NCBI GenBank assembly: GCA_016169945.1
Contig: JADLSH010000127.1
Coordinates: 2,916,501 to 2,980,500, forward strand
Origin: Trachythela sp. YZ-2020
Taxonomy: Eukaryota; Cnidaria; Anthozoa; Malacalcyonacea; Clavulariidae
DNA: 64,000 bases
Direction: 5' to 3'
The notes under the pieces: generated by a model
What the model saw: the letters and a program-made list of their open reading frames with translations, nothing else
The model's database searches: none
Told to the model about the DNA's origin: nothing
Shown: one piece after another, positions 32,686 to 44,371 of the stretch
How positions within the stretch are numbered: the stretch's first letter is position 1
How the letters are laid out: each line of letters opens with the position of its first letter
Made by a program: the position numbers and the translations under genes

Positions 32686-32789
32686 AAAGAAAGCAAGCTT
32701 CAAATATAAAATATTTTCATGGTGGCTTTATCAGTTGTAATATACTTGAGAAGAACAAGAACACTAAAACAATAACTTGTATAGAGACT

Positions 32790-32929
32790 ATAACAAGAAC
32801 TTTGATGTTTCGAGCGAAGGCCCTTCGTCTGGAAGTTACTGTAGCAAAGTAGGTCATAGGCTACTAACTTCCAGACGAAGGGCCTTCGCTCAAAACGTTG
32901 AAGTTCTTGATATATTTTTCAGGTTATCC
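32790..32929. mobile_element. Foldback family F4 copy
   Basis: AACAAGAACTTTGATGTTTCG...CGTCTGGAAGTTACTG is mirrored by CTAACTTCCAGACGAAGG...GTTGAAGTTCTTG. It is the most complete F4 copy in the window beside that at 18.1 kb. Confidence 0.75.
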
Positions 32930-33379
32930 TACAAACCCTCAACTATATCGTTTATCGCTATACCTACAATGGAACCTCGCATTCAAGATTCTATCAGTTC
33001 TACACTGTTCTCCCTTGTGGTTATGTGAGGGCCACTCCTTAAATATCGATCCAGCAGTGTTACTGGAGGGGTAAACCTAAACTAAACTAACTTTGTTTGC
33101 ATTTCAATCATTTCTGTATTTGCCCTGTCAAACTGATGTATTTGCCCTATACCAAAATATTCAATTTGACTGTGAACTCTGGTATGAATACTTTGAAGAA
33201 ACCAACTTTATTTTTCATTAAAACAATGTGGTAAGCAAATGAAGTGAAATATTAATCTGTAGAATTTCGTCTGCCATTACATTTTTGACTTGATGGTTTT
33301 TCGCCTGCCATTTCTCAAATATGGCCAATTTTTGGCCGTTGGCTGGCCCATATTTCGAGCCTGTGTATTCTTTTCCAAA

Positions 33380-33564
33380 TACAGGGTGTCTCAAAAAAAC
33401 CGCTACCCTTAGAAATTAGAGGCTTTAGAAAAAGCCTCGATTTTGTACACTTGGGAATTTAAAATTGCTTATTTGCTTCTAATTGCATGCAAATATGCCA
33501 GACAAAGCGAAATTTCTAAAGCCTCTAATTTCTAAGGGTAGCAGGTTTTTCGAGACATCCTGTA
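33380..33564. mobile_element. 185-bp MITE-like element
   Basis: Left ACAGGGTGTCTC...GCTACCCTTAGAAATTAG and the mirrored right end ATTTCTAAGGGTAGC...GAGACATCCTGT are inverted ends. Non-coding. Confidence 0.8.
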
Positions 33565-34881
33565 TAAGACCAAAGCCAAATGCTTATATTCGGGGAACGG
33601 GCTTGTAGTTATCACAACCAAAGTGTCAATAAATTAATTTCGTGGGCTTGATATACGGATGGGAGGAGCTTATACCCGAACGTTTACGATCCAGTGGTAC
33701 TTTAGATCTTTGAGATGTCATCAATTTTATATATTAAGAAGTATTTAAGTAGGGATTAAGACTTCATTGTTATGATAATTTCTCACATGTGGCTTCTTTG
33801 TCATGCACTCATCAATTTCAAATCGACTACCAACTGGCGCGATTGAAAACCGACCAATCAAGAATGTATATCGTGGCAGCTTTTCAAAATGACGACATTG
33901 TGATGGATGGCCCGGAACGACAAACGAAAAATTCATTTTGAGACGTGGGAGGGGGGTTGGGGGTTGTATACAAATGCAATACGGAAAGAAATTGCCCGCC
34001 AGAACGTGCCAAGCCGTTGAGTAGAGCACGCTGCTGTGTCGTATATAATTACATGGTTTGAAAAACTGGTTCCTGAAAAATTGATTGGATTAAAGGAAAA
34101 TCTATTGGTTCATTAACCTGTTAAAGCAATATTGGCAATGGCTGAGGTGCGTATAAAATAGATTTAAAATTTTATAGTTTATGGTTGGTATATCGTGAAC
34201 AAACCAGATGTAACACGTACTATGTGATAAGATGTAAGTTTGTATAAAATATTGAAGAAATATAAGCTTAGGTTTATTTATTTATTAAATTATGGTCAAT
34301 GCATGATTATAAGGCGGTTTGGGCGCGCAATTCTGTGACATTACATATGTTACCAAGTGACCTACTAGACTATGCAGCATGACACGAGCAAGGTCGGAAC
34401 AAGATGGACATAAATTAGAATATAGTTTCAAATAGTATAAAAGGAAAAAATGATATGTTATTCCTATTTAAATGTTACGAAACAGCTGGCAAATATAGTC
34501 ATTTTGCCCAGCCATATAAGCGTATTTACAGCTGATGCAATAAGAATTGACATGACCATTCACTCACGTGCCATAATATAGTATATGTATTAAGACTTAT
34601 ACGTACTTACTTAATTTAATATCATAAATTATATTAACCTATCATCAAAGAGACTCTTGTAGGCGAATTCACAGTACAAAAACGCTTCTATTTCTGTACT
34701 TCCTCTTAGACTAATATATCAACAAGGCAGCATGGTTATAGAGTAAATAATTGTACTGCGAATTCCGAAACTTTGCTATAGGTTGTAGTATTCACTATAC
34801 CTATGGATGGCTCATAATGTTAATTCAAGTCGAGAAACTTACAAATATTCAAATGTTTAACTGATTTTCCACTCTATTTAG
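33565..34881. other. Upstream region of PRDM-C
   Basis: No certain exon is present. The N-terminal exon at 34882 needs a phase-0 upstream exon. A possible one is ATG GCT GAG followed by GTGCGT at 34138-34146, but nine bases are too few to judge. ATTGG words occur at 34084 and 34105. Confidence 0.3.
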
Positions 34882-35068
34882 AGAAGTCCACAATCGACTT
34901 CGCATCAAGACAAACCGACTACGCAGTTAGAAATCACAAAGGAGTTACTGGAGGGCTTCTTGTATGGAAAGAAAAAGGCTCAGCTAGTCGATGTACATTC
35001 TACAGAAACGAGAAAAAGAAAATGGGATGGCGGAGAAGACGAAACCAGCAGGAAACTTCAATCTCTAT
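34882..35068 (+). CDS. PRDM-C, N-terminal exon with LYG motif
   Basis: The exon follows TCCACTCTATTTAG (phase 0) and ends at CTAT|GTAAGT (phase 1). Its 62 codons include QLEITKELLEGFLYGKKKAQ and LVDV, then a basic/acidic stretch (TRKRKWDGGEDE). The LYG block aligns with PRDM-A, B and D. Both exon phases equal those of PRDM-A and PRDM-D. A start exon upstream is not certain. Confidence 0.72.
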
Positions 35069-35889
35069 GTAAGTTTTATTAAAACTTAGTATTATATCTT
35101 TGGACAGATATTTTGCACCGCGCGTCATTACAATGTCAACAATGCGTTGTAATCATATTCATAACATGTTTTTACACGACTTTACCGGTCTAGTAACCGC
35201 CAATTTGCATGAACGAGGAAAAACTGCCATTCGCACCCACGTTCAATTGATTTGAAAAAATGTTAACACCTGCGACACTTTTAATTGACTTGAATATGTT
35301 TGTAAATGCTTTTATGGCAGACGAAATTGATGAAGTTTTTTATCGATGTAGAGAACAGGGGAAAATTTGGATTCGTTAACCGTGTTGGTTGAATGATCTT
35401 GAAGGTTCCGACTCCAATGTGTCCAATTCCAATTGGTTTAAATCGACATAAGTGTAGGAGGGGGGTCATTTGCAAAACGATAAATGCAACTGAAGTTTGT
35501 AAAAGGTTTTTTAATAAAAATAAAATCAGTGGCATTGTTGTTAGAAACAAAATGTAAATGGACTGTGAACGGGCAGTTCACCCGCCGTCAACGTGCATAT
35601 ATTGGCCGTAATGATTCAGTCTGTCCATCGTATATACTCTGTGAGCTGATGTGTAAATTGCGGCCACTGTTTACAAATAGTTCTGAGTAGATTTATCCAA
35701 AACTTTGAAACGCTACGGCGCTTCTCAAGTGCTTGGTCGATACAACTACTGCAATATATCATAGAAGTCGATCCAACATGAGCAATACTACAGTATGACC
35801 TTATGAAGAATGGCTTAGTAAGTCCAGAACGCTTTTCAATTTATGCTAAAATGTCCTGGTGCCAGTGTTGGTAGCGTCTATACAATAAG

Positions 35890-35966
35890 CTTCGGGTCTT
35901 TAGGATCAATCTACCTGAAAAATACAACAAGAACTTCGACGTTTCGAGCGAAGGCCCTTCGTCTAG
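35890..35966 (+). mobile_element. Half copy of foldback family F4
   Basis: It begins CTTCGGGTCTTTAGGATCAATCTACCTG and ends after CGAAGGCCCTTCGTC. The mirrored half is missing. It lies in the PRDM-C first intron. Confidence 0.7.
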
Positions 35967-38464
35967 ATAATAAAATTAGTCAATTACCAAGAAGGTCGTG
36001 TTTTTTTGGCCAATTCGTTCTAAAACTTGCTCAAATATATATATATCATTGATATCTAAATATTATAATATAATAAATATCTAATTGTATATATAAATAG
36101 TTTTAAATACACATAAGTCAATTGATGTAAATAATTTTTTAATGCTTGTAAACACGTTGGACCTTGGCTATTCTGCTATTGAACGTAAATAATTTTAATG
36201 CTTGTAAACACGTTGTAATTTAGCTATTCTGCTATTGAACGTGTAATAAAATCCACTATTATTATTATTCTTATTATTATTATAAATCAGTCCAACATGA
36301 GTACTAACATGAACCCTATAGAGGTTAATGAGTCTAACTCTGTTCAGTTATAGCAATAAGGTCCTGCATGTTCAGCCAATTCACACTAAAATTTCCTCAA
36401 GCCTGCCTTTTATCGTGGATACCCTTTATGTAGAATTTACGCAATAGATCAATTGAATTAGCACTCGCCATATTTTTAGACAATATTGAGAGAAGAAAGA
36501 CAGACCTGAACACTCTTAGATACTGTATTTATAATCTCCAGTTGTGCCTATAGAATAAACCAGAAATTTGCCTAACAATTCTGAACAATGCGGTCATTTA
36601 GGCACACCCAATTTGGTAGTATAACACCTCAAATACTGTCTCTTATAAATTTGTGATAATATATCATTGCTTTATATGTTTTTAACCCACGCAAGGGCGG
36701 TTCTATGAGTGAGAAAAACTCGCACAAACAACAGGTTGGCCCAACATGGAAGGAAAATCGCACTGAGAACAAGCAAATCATTAGACAGTATATAGTCAGT
36801 ATTGTCCTTGTCCTTTAACTCCATGAATAGTTGCCAAATATGAGCGGAGAAGTGCTATATTTCGAGCGAAGTGTATACGACAGAAGAGTTAAGTGGGCTC
36901 ATTAAGAATTATCGACGCAGAACCCCAATTTTAAAGACTTACTATATAGCTCTATACTATAATCCATTTGAAACGAAATATCTTTGAAAGTGGTTTTTAT
37001 CTTGGATACATTTCCACAGACATTTGTATACTCATTAGATCCGCAATACTCAGACAAGTATAGGGTAAACTCATCAGTATAGGGCGGGTGACCAGACACC
37101 CCAAGTATAGGCAAGATGCATGCATACTTTATAAACCTCCTAATGAAACTATAATAACAAAACGCAATACAGAGATCATACAAGGCACGAGGTATTATAC
37201 ATTACATATTGTACAGATCAGTTATTGGGGGCAATATATAACTAGCATATATACCTATATAATCCATATATATAGAAAAATAAAACCCAATATAGTGTGT
37301 CAAGGAAATGGACAATAACTTATCACCGTTATTTTTATCTAATATTGTGACAATATATGCGATAATTTATTGCAATCTGATTTTTCATCCCACGCAAAGG
37401 AGATTCAAAGAAAAACCTGCAAGCGCTTGTTCCAAATTAACTCACTTTCTAAAGGACGGAACCAGACTTGTACGCGTCTTAATAAAGGCCAAACAAATTA
37501 ACTGAATCATTAAAATATCTATTCACTCATTGGACTAAACTAAATTATTAAAACGAATAACTATATATATATTAGATAGCTTTATCAGTTTTAAACTGTT
37601 CTCTCTAGAGGTCCAAAAGGGGTCACCTTAAATGCTTCAGTGTTACTACAAGATTAAACTGCATGGAATACCCGGAGTAAGCTCGGTGTTATGCAAAGGG
37701 AATTGTACAGTCATGTATAGGTTAATTAAGTCACAATACTTGTCCTAAATTATATTCACTTGGCAATGGACGAGTCAAGGCATGTATTACGAAAAACAAA
37801 AGCGAAACATGTATTAATGATATCACTTATATTCAGTAATAGTTACATTTATATTGACAACAATACGTATTAATGACTTGGTACGGAATGACATGTGAAA
37901 ATGTCCAAAAAATTACATCATTTGAGGACAGGTCAAAACGTGCAGCCCACGTCAAAACAGAAGTGAACAACTTTACACCATAAAGGGCATAATTCCTATA
38001 TAGAGAATATTACATGGTTGCGCGGAAATATGGAATTTATTTTTGAGTGAGAAAAAGAGAATATCGAGGAGAGCGAACGAGCGAAGCAGTGAGCATTCTT
38101 CTCTTCAACACGATAAATAATTTTCATATTTCAAATACTATTCTGTTTATTTTATTATTTTTATAAAAAATTATAAAAAAAACGACAATTCATATAGAAA
38201 AATAAAACAAATATGTAAATATAGTAATAGGTTTTATTGGTTTTGCAAAATGATTGAAATATTCACAAAACACGTATTTTTTTTTTGTTTTTTTTTTTGT
38301 TTTTTTTTTTTTTTTCTACTCTATATAAATATAATATATATATATGTTTTATAAAATCTTTATTATTAATTGCATGCATATTGCATACTGTTTAGACATA
38401 CGTATATTAAAACTGTAAGAAATTAATCTGAAATGTAGTTCAAATGTTTGTCCAAACCTTTAGC
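35967..38464. other. PRDM-C intron, no gene seen
   Basis: This is AT-rich intronic DNA without a supported exon. A T-rich homopolymer tract lies at about 38278-38316. Near 36118-36250 the sentence AATGCTTGTAAACACGTTG...TAGCTATTCTGCTATTGAACGT occurs twice in tandem. Confidence 0.5.
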
Positions 38465-38720
38465 CCTGTCAAACGAGGTGAGAGTTGATGAATGCATGAG
38501 AGTTTCATCAATTACCTCTCATGGCCAGGTCAAACGAGAACAAGGGTTGCATGAGAGTTGACTGGATATTACCACGCGTACCGGTCGAACGAGCAAAAAC
38601 TCTCATCAAAATTTGAACCACCTCAGAATTGATGAGAGTGCATGAGAGTTGATGAGAGTTGGCGGTCAAACGCGAGCGAGAGTTGCAACTCTCATTGACT
38701 CTCATTCTCGGGCTTTAACT
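38465..38720. repeat. GAGAGTTGATGAGAGTTG-rich repeat, copy 2
   Basis: It shares TGCATGAGAGTTGACTGGATATTACCAC and CTCATCAAAATTTGAAC words with 32090-32285. Confidence 0.65.
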
Positions 38721-39256
38721 CCGCTTGGTAAAAAAGCCGACGACCAAAACAAGTGCAACTAATAGAATTAAGACAAACAAAAGTATTATAGTTGCACCAC
38801 ATGCACGCTGGTTGTTTTCAAATATTACGTGATGGATTAATCTGAAATGAATATAGTTTTCAAAGTGTGACTTGATGCCAAACTCTCATGTCACTCAAAG
38901 TAACAAAAGCTCGTTGACTCTTAACGTCTTTTCTGGCATAGGACGTGACAACAAAGACGTGCGTAAATAAGTGGATAAAAAGGGAGGGGGAAAAATACCT
39001 CATACGTGGACATGTTCGAGTGTCATTTTCAACTTTATGGCATAAATAGTGTTTAGATAGAGCCAATATACATTACAAAAGGAAATTCATTTGAAATGTA
39101 AAGTTCTATGGTACGCAAATAGGTACTCTGAACGCAAACTAATCATGTGAAAAAACCACTGATAAAAACGGGAAATGTTTCCTCGTAACGTTTGTGAATT
39201 ATGTTAACTAGCAAGCGCTGAATAACACTGTGACTGGACTAATAGGAAGGCGGCTT

Positions 39257-39545
39257 ACTGAACCACTAGGGAGAACAGTTTCGAATTAGTCTAAAAAAGT
39301 TAGTCCTATTTATGTTTCCTTCTGTAAAAATACTGGACCAATCAGGGAAAGAGATAACCCTTACTGGACTTCTAGGGAGAACAGTTTAGAATTGATAGAG
39401 CTATCCAGTGTAAATATGGCTAGTTTTATTTATGTTTCCTTCTGTATAAAACACTGGACCAATAAGGGAAAGGAATCACCCTTGCTGGGCCTCTAGGGAG
39501 AACAGTTTAGAAGTGATAGAGCTATATCCAGTGTAAATATAGTTT
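39257..39545 (+). repeat. Tandem block of about 104-119 bp units
   Basis: CTAGGGAGAACAGTTT recurs at 39267, 39370 and 39489, with TTTATTTATGTTTCCTTCTGT and ACTGGACCAAT-AGGGAAA between. The unit is related to 3' portions of dispersed SINE-like repeats at 20.1 and 58.2 kb. It ends about 80 bases before the PRDM-C PR/SET exon. Confidence 0.7.
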
Positions 39546-39627
39546 GTTTAGAAAAAGGATGGTCGTTACTGGATATCTAGGAAGATATTCAATCCCCATA
39601 AAAGTATATTTACTGATTCAAATCTAG

Positions 39628-39878
39628 GGTGCGAAGAATGCTGCAAACATATTCAAGGTGAATGTCCTATCCACCAATCATTAAAGCCTAAACTGACGTA
39701 TGCTGTAGGATCATTTCCGCCGGAAGTGCGTTTATGTACTTCTAGCATTCCAGAATACACGTACGGCGCATGCGCTGCCAAACAAATGCCACGTGGTACA
39801 TGGATTGGACCATACGAAGGAAGACGTGTGTATTCAACCCAGATCCCAAAAGACCAAGATAATACTTATGTTTGGGAG
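39628..39878 (+). CDS. PRDM-C, zinc knuckle and first half of PR/SET
   Basis: The exon follows TTCAAATCTAG (phase 1) and ends at GAG|GTATGG (phase 0). It opens with the knuckle CEECCKHIQGECPIH (C-x2-C-x7-C-x2-H, same spacing as PRDM-B). Then come SFPPEVRLCTSSIP, GACAAKQMPRGTWIGPYEG and TYVWE. The acceptor lies in DNA that is partly repeat-derived (the tandem block just upstream). The PR part is closest to PRDM-B by eye. Confidence 0.88.
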
Positions 39879-39977
39879 GTATGGGAAAATCCTTTTATAT
39901 TTAGCTTGGATTTGATGTAGGCTTTCAGTGCAAGCCGTAGTGTTTTATTTACCAACACTTTAAAGAATCTTCAATTA

Positions 39978-40205
39978 CAGTGGCGGACACAAGGGGGGGG
40001 GGGGGCGAGGGGGGCAATCGCTCCTCACTCCCCCAATAATTTCTGAAAGCCTTTGAATGATAACTGTTTAGCTTTGCAACAAAAAGGTAACAATGATTTT
40101 ACAATAATGAAAGCCTTGATAGGTCATAATTAATGCAAATTTGCATAAGCCAAAAAAGTCTTAATAACACCTCCAATATTTCGCACCTCCAAGTGTCCGC
40201 CACTG
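39978..40205 (+). mobile_element. MITE family F2 in PRDM-C PR/SET intron
   Basis: CAGTGGCGGACAC at the left and GTGTCCGCCACTG at the right are perfect 13-bp inverted ends. The interior is G-rich and includes AATAATTTCTGAAAGCCTTTG. The same family lies in the same intron of PRDM-B (7409) in the opposite orientation relative to the gene. The ends resemble hAT-type non-autonomous elements (inference). Confidence 0.8.
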
Positions 40206-40515
40206 CTTAATTACAAACATTCTCTTACGTGATTCCCTTGTCATTCATCCTCGTCAAAGTTTTGTTACATTCCATCCACCATCTAACCACCCGTCTTGTT
40301 TGAGGCCGGCGAACGGCGAATTTCGCTCTGAAAATTTCGCCAGCGCCTACAGTCTGTTCAGTTATGATAAGTTATCAAGTTGACGTATTGTCAAGCCGGC
40401 GCCTCAGTAGAGCAGACTAGTATTAGCCATACCCAGAATTTTATTAGCCAGAACCTCAAACAGAAACCTGAAGGGCTGTGACTAACCATCCTCTCTTCTT
40501 CACATCTCTCTCCAG

Positions 40516-40771
40516 ATCTACGAGAATGGCCAGTTCTCTCACTTCATAGACGGCAGCGATGAGTGTATTTCGAGTTGGATGAGATTCATACGCTGTGCTC
40601 GACATAAAACAGAACAAAATATGTCCGTTATACAATATGGAAAAAACATCTACTATTATGCTATACGAGACATTGAGATTGGTGATGAAATGTTAGTGTG
40701 GTATCATGAAAGTTATTATCAATTCTGGGGCGTTCCTCTGGCGCTAACACAGGAACCGAACAAAAAGAATG
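40516..40771 (+). CDS. PRDM-C, second half of PR/SET domain
   Basis: The exon follows CATCTCTCTCCAG (phase 0) and ends at AATG|GTAGGT (phase 1). It encodes IYENGQFSHFIDGSDE, SSWMRFIRCARHKTEQN, YGKNIYYYAIRDIEIGDEML, VWYHESYYQFWGVPLAL. The conserved GEELL of A and B is GDEML here, a mild change. With 39628-39878 it forms a full PR domain. Confidence 0.9.
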
Positions 40772-40821
40772 GTAGGTAAAAAGGTTATTTAAGTAACATA
40801 ATATCACAATCTTGCAATACA

Positions 40822-41519
40822 TACAGGTGTATGTACCACAGAATACCAGTCTTATTTATTGATCTTATAAAATTTGGAGGAAACGTACTATATACTTTAT
40901 TTTTGTGAATATACATTAGTTTTAGTTTTAATTGACATATAAAAAATAAAAAATCAATATTTTCATAAAAATTCTTAAAAATAATCAGGATTAACAAAAA
41001 ATAACATTCTATATATGTTTTTGATACTTTTTTCCCGCACAATGCCTGTAAAATTCGAAAGTTTAAAAATAAGTTTGCAAACCAGTATAATTTATGTTGA
41101 TCACTACTTTTTCTATGCAACACAACATTATCACACCGAGGAATCAAAATTATTGATAAACCTGGTATTCTTTGCTGGTATGCTGTACTGATTTTAGTAT
41201 TTACCTTTCACTAAATTAAGTTAGCAATATGGTACAGTATTATCACACAACATGACACACCAAATCCTGGTACAATTTGATAAACCGTTGCTTATTTATC
41301 TCTGCACTGGTATTCTGTGGTACTTTAGAGTTTGTTCCACAGAATGTTCAATTAAAAAAAATATTTAAGTCTATGAAATCTAGCCCCAAAACCCCCAGGA
41401 AGAAAAAATATATCCGGATAAACTACACTAAAAAATATTAAGAAGCCACATTATATATATTTGACAAAAGATATGGAACATGTAAATTTTTGCGGTATTC
41501 GGTGGTACATACACCTGTA
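40822..41519. mobile_element. About 700-bp inverted-repeat element in PRDM-C intron
   Basis: TACAGGTGTATGTACCAC-GAATACC at the left end is mirrored at the right end. An internal copy of CTGGTATTCTGTGGTAC occurs near 41308. No coding region is seen. Confidence 0.75.
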
Positions 41520-41955
41520 AGTAATTTTTTATTTTTTATTAACTGTTGACGATACAGACAACGCCACTGAAACAGTCCCAAATTAAGTACTTTTCCGTAT
41601 ATAATTGTACAATAAGACAGACTGAGTTACAGAACAATACAACAAAATATATAAAAACATGCACAAGTCATGAAACAACATGTCATAAAACATGAACGAC
41701 ATTTAGAACAAACTGTTTTGCAAGTCCCCGGGTTTTCAATATTTCCCAGGTAGTCTAATCCTTTATAAACTAACATCTAAAATATTGTCACGGCTGCTTA
41801 ATGGACTGGAACCTGACTGGAACCCCACGTTTTTAATTACTGCATGTTTAAGTACTGGTTTTAAGTACTATACTGTACTTATTTTGCTGAAAGTAAATAT
41901 AGTAAGTATTAATCCAAGCTGTCATTTTAACCATTATTTTGTTCATAATTCCTAG

Positions 41956-43008
41956 GTCCTCCCGTACCACCGGGCATTTTACAACCAGCACAAATGGAAG
42001 CAGCTCAAACATCTCAGCCAAACTCCTCCCCAGGCTCCCACTCTGCTCAACCTGTGACGTCACTTCAAGCAGGCAAGCCATCCAAGTCACCAGAAATCCT
42101 CCAACAATATGGCGCACACAAATCATTCCAGTTTCCAAAACAGATCCCAACATCAATCCCGTCCAAAGGAAATTCACCATCATCTAAACTACCATACTCC
42201 CCAGTTTCCCCACAGTTGCCACCCAAGCCAGATTCATCTGTATCCCCTGTAGCACAACATCCACCACCAAGTGCCCTACCCTATCCACCACTACCCCCTG
42301 TCCCAAGACCATATCTATCCCCAAATGTTCCAGAACCATATCCACAATTATCCAAAAGTGGCATCCCATATCCTCCACCACCACCAGCAAATATTACCTC
42401 ACCATACCCACCAACGCCACCTCAATCTACACCATATGCATACCCAGCACAATCTAGATATCCACCAATACCACCTGGTACTATTTTATATCAACCATCA
42501 TCATCACAATATCAAGTTATACCCTCTCAAGCGTCGCAAATGGCACCACAGTCGCATTTTATAGCGCGACAAAGACCTGTAGTCCATTCTATGGGACCAC
42601 CAAATGTTCAATTGGCACCCGTAAGCCGCATATCTCTCTCGGCGAAGTCACAACACAGCTCAGTTCCCCTCAGGGAAACACACCGAGTACCCACCAGCCC
42701 TCAAAGACTAGCAGCTACTCAAATACCACAACAACAATCGTCTCCAGAATCTAGAATGGCGCACGAACCATCGTCTTATAGTCCACATGCAAATCAGCAG
42801 CCTAGCACCCACAGTCCACGCGCACATCAACAGCCTACCATTCACAGTTCACGTGGACAAAGAGTTAGGGCGTACTATGAAACTGACAACTACACAAGCC
42901 GTGTTGTTGACAGATCATCAACGTCATCAGAGACTGGCCAATGGGCGACGGGAGAAGTAAAAGAAAACATGCCGCTAGGTGCAACAAGAGATAATAATGC
43001 AGTGTTAG
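41956..43008 (+). CDS. PRDM-C, proline-rich linker exon
   Basis: The exon follows TTCATAATTCCTAG (phase 1) and ends at TTAG|GTATGT (phase 1), 1053 bases with no stop. It is rich in P, S, Q, Y and H, with runs such as PPLPPVPRPYLSP and PYPPPPPANITSPYPPTPP, and three SPHANQQPSTHSPRAHQQP-like units. No folded domain is expected. Being symmetric (phase 1-1) it can be skipped or gained without breaking the frame. PRDM-A and PRDM-B have no equivalent exon. Proline-rich linkers of this type may act in partner binding or condensation (inference). Confidence 0.85.
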
Positions 43009-43039
43009 GTATGTATTTACTTTCTTTGTACTCAATGCC

Positions 43040-43720
43040 ATCTCTGCAATTTCTACTATCCCACATCTTCTAATCCCTTCATTCCATAATTTCTCTGACA
43101 GGCTCTCCTTTATTTCTTCTTATTATGTTTCCATACCATCTAAACCTTGCTTCTTGTATATTCTCTGCAATGTATACCATCGAACATTTTCTAATCCGTT
43201 CATTCCATAATGTCTCTAACAGGCTCTCCTTTATTTCTTATTATTATGCTTCCATACCATCTCAACATTGCTACTTGCATATTCTCTGCAATGTCTACCA
43301 TCCCATATCTTCTAATTCCTTCATTCAATGTCTCCGGCAGGCTCTAGTGACCACCATCTCACATCTTATCACTTCATTCCATCATGGCTCTCCTTTATTT
43401 CTTCTTATTATGCTTCCATACCATCTCAACATTGCTTCTTGCATATTCTCTGCAATGTCTACCATCCCATATCTTCTAATTCCTTCATTCAATGTCTCCG
43501 GCAGGCTCTAGTGTCTACCATCTCACATCTTATCACTTCATTCCATGTCTCTCCTTTATTTCTTCTTATTATGCTTCCAGACCATCTGAACATTGCTTCT
43601 TGCATATTCTCTGCAATGTCTACCATCCCACATCTTCTAATTCCTTCATTCAATGCCTCCGGCAGGCTCTAGTGTCTACCATCTCATATCTTCTAATTCC
43701 TTCTAATATCTTCTTAAATC
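43040..43720 (+). repeat. Intronic tandem repeat with acceptor-like ends
   Basis: Units of about 110-165 bases contain TTCTCTGCAATGTCTACCATCCCA, TTCATTC-ATGTCTC-G-CAGGCTCT and CTTATTATGCTTCCA. CAGGCTCT occurs near 43098, 43209, 43337, 43502 and 43664. A related stretch lies at 51160-51400. Each unit looks like a pyrimidine tract plus CAG. Confidence 0.8.
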
Positions 43721-43864
43721 ACCTAACATCGCTCTGTGTCCGAAATTGCGTTGCAAGTTGCAGCAAAAATTGCCCCGTGTCACATGACGTCTCTGACAGG
43801 CTTTATCTCTTCTTATGACGTGTCCATACCATATCTCTCACTTCAAAACCACATTTTCATATTG

Positions 43865-44330
43865 GAGATGAGCCGATCATCGGCAAAACATCGGCAGAGC
43901 CGATTAACGGCTACTTTTTATCACAATCGACCATCGGCCGATTGCCGTTCACTATCGATGTCGCCATTCCCAAGATGTGGATTTCACGACGTTAGGAAAT
44001 TAGGAATGTAGTCGCATCCCTGAATTTTTGACGTGAAAACGTGACACGTTATTTCGGGCGAGAGGAAGCATCCGCAGTTTTGGATATTCTTGCATATTTT
44101 CTGTTTGTATTGTACTTTTGTTGTGCTCAAAATAGAGTTTTCGTGATGGCAACCTCTCATTGCGAAATTTGCGAGTTTATAAGTCGAGTAAAACACTAAA
44201 ATGACAATTCGACGTGAGCATCAGGTAAACCAATCGTCGATTTTCCCGATTTATCGGCCGATGGTGGGCATGTATCAGCTCATGAACAATCGGTATCGGA
44301 AATTGGCTCTTTTTAATATCGGCTCATCTC
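43865..44330. mobile_element. MITE with GAGATGAGCCGAT ends
   Basis: GAGATGAGCCGAT at the left and ATCGGCTCATCTC at the right enclose about 440 bases with many short ATCGGC/GCCGAT words. It ends 41 bases before the zinc-finger exon of PRDM-C. Confidence 0.8.
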
Positions 44331-44371
44331 TATTTCATATACCAACTGTATGTTTTCTTCAATTTATTTAG

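Noticed and set aside
42184..42390. Minus-strand frame over the proline-rich exon
   Set aside because: It is a shadow of low-complexity coding sequence on the plus strand.
43125..43818. Plus-strand frames of 108-128 residues in the PRDM-C intron
   Set aside because: They follow from the intronic tandem repeat with no start context or domain; the same words occur in three frames.
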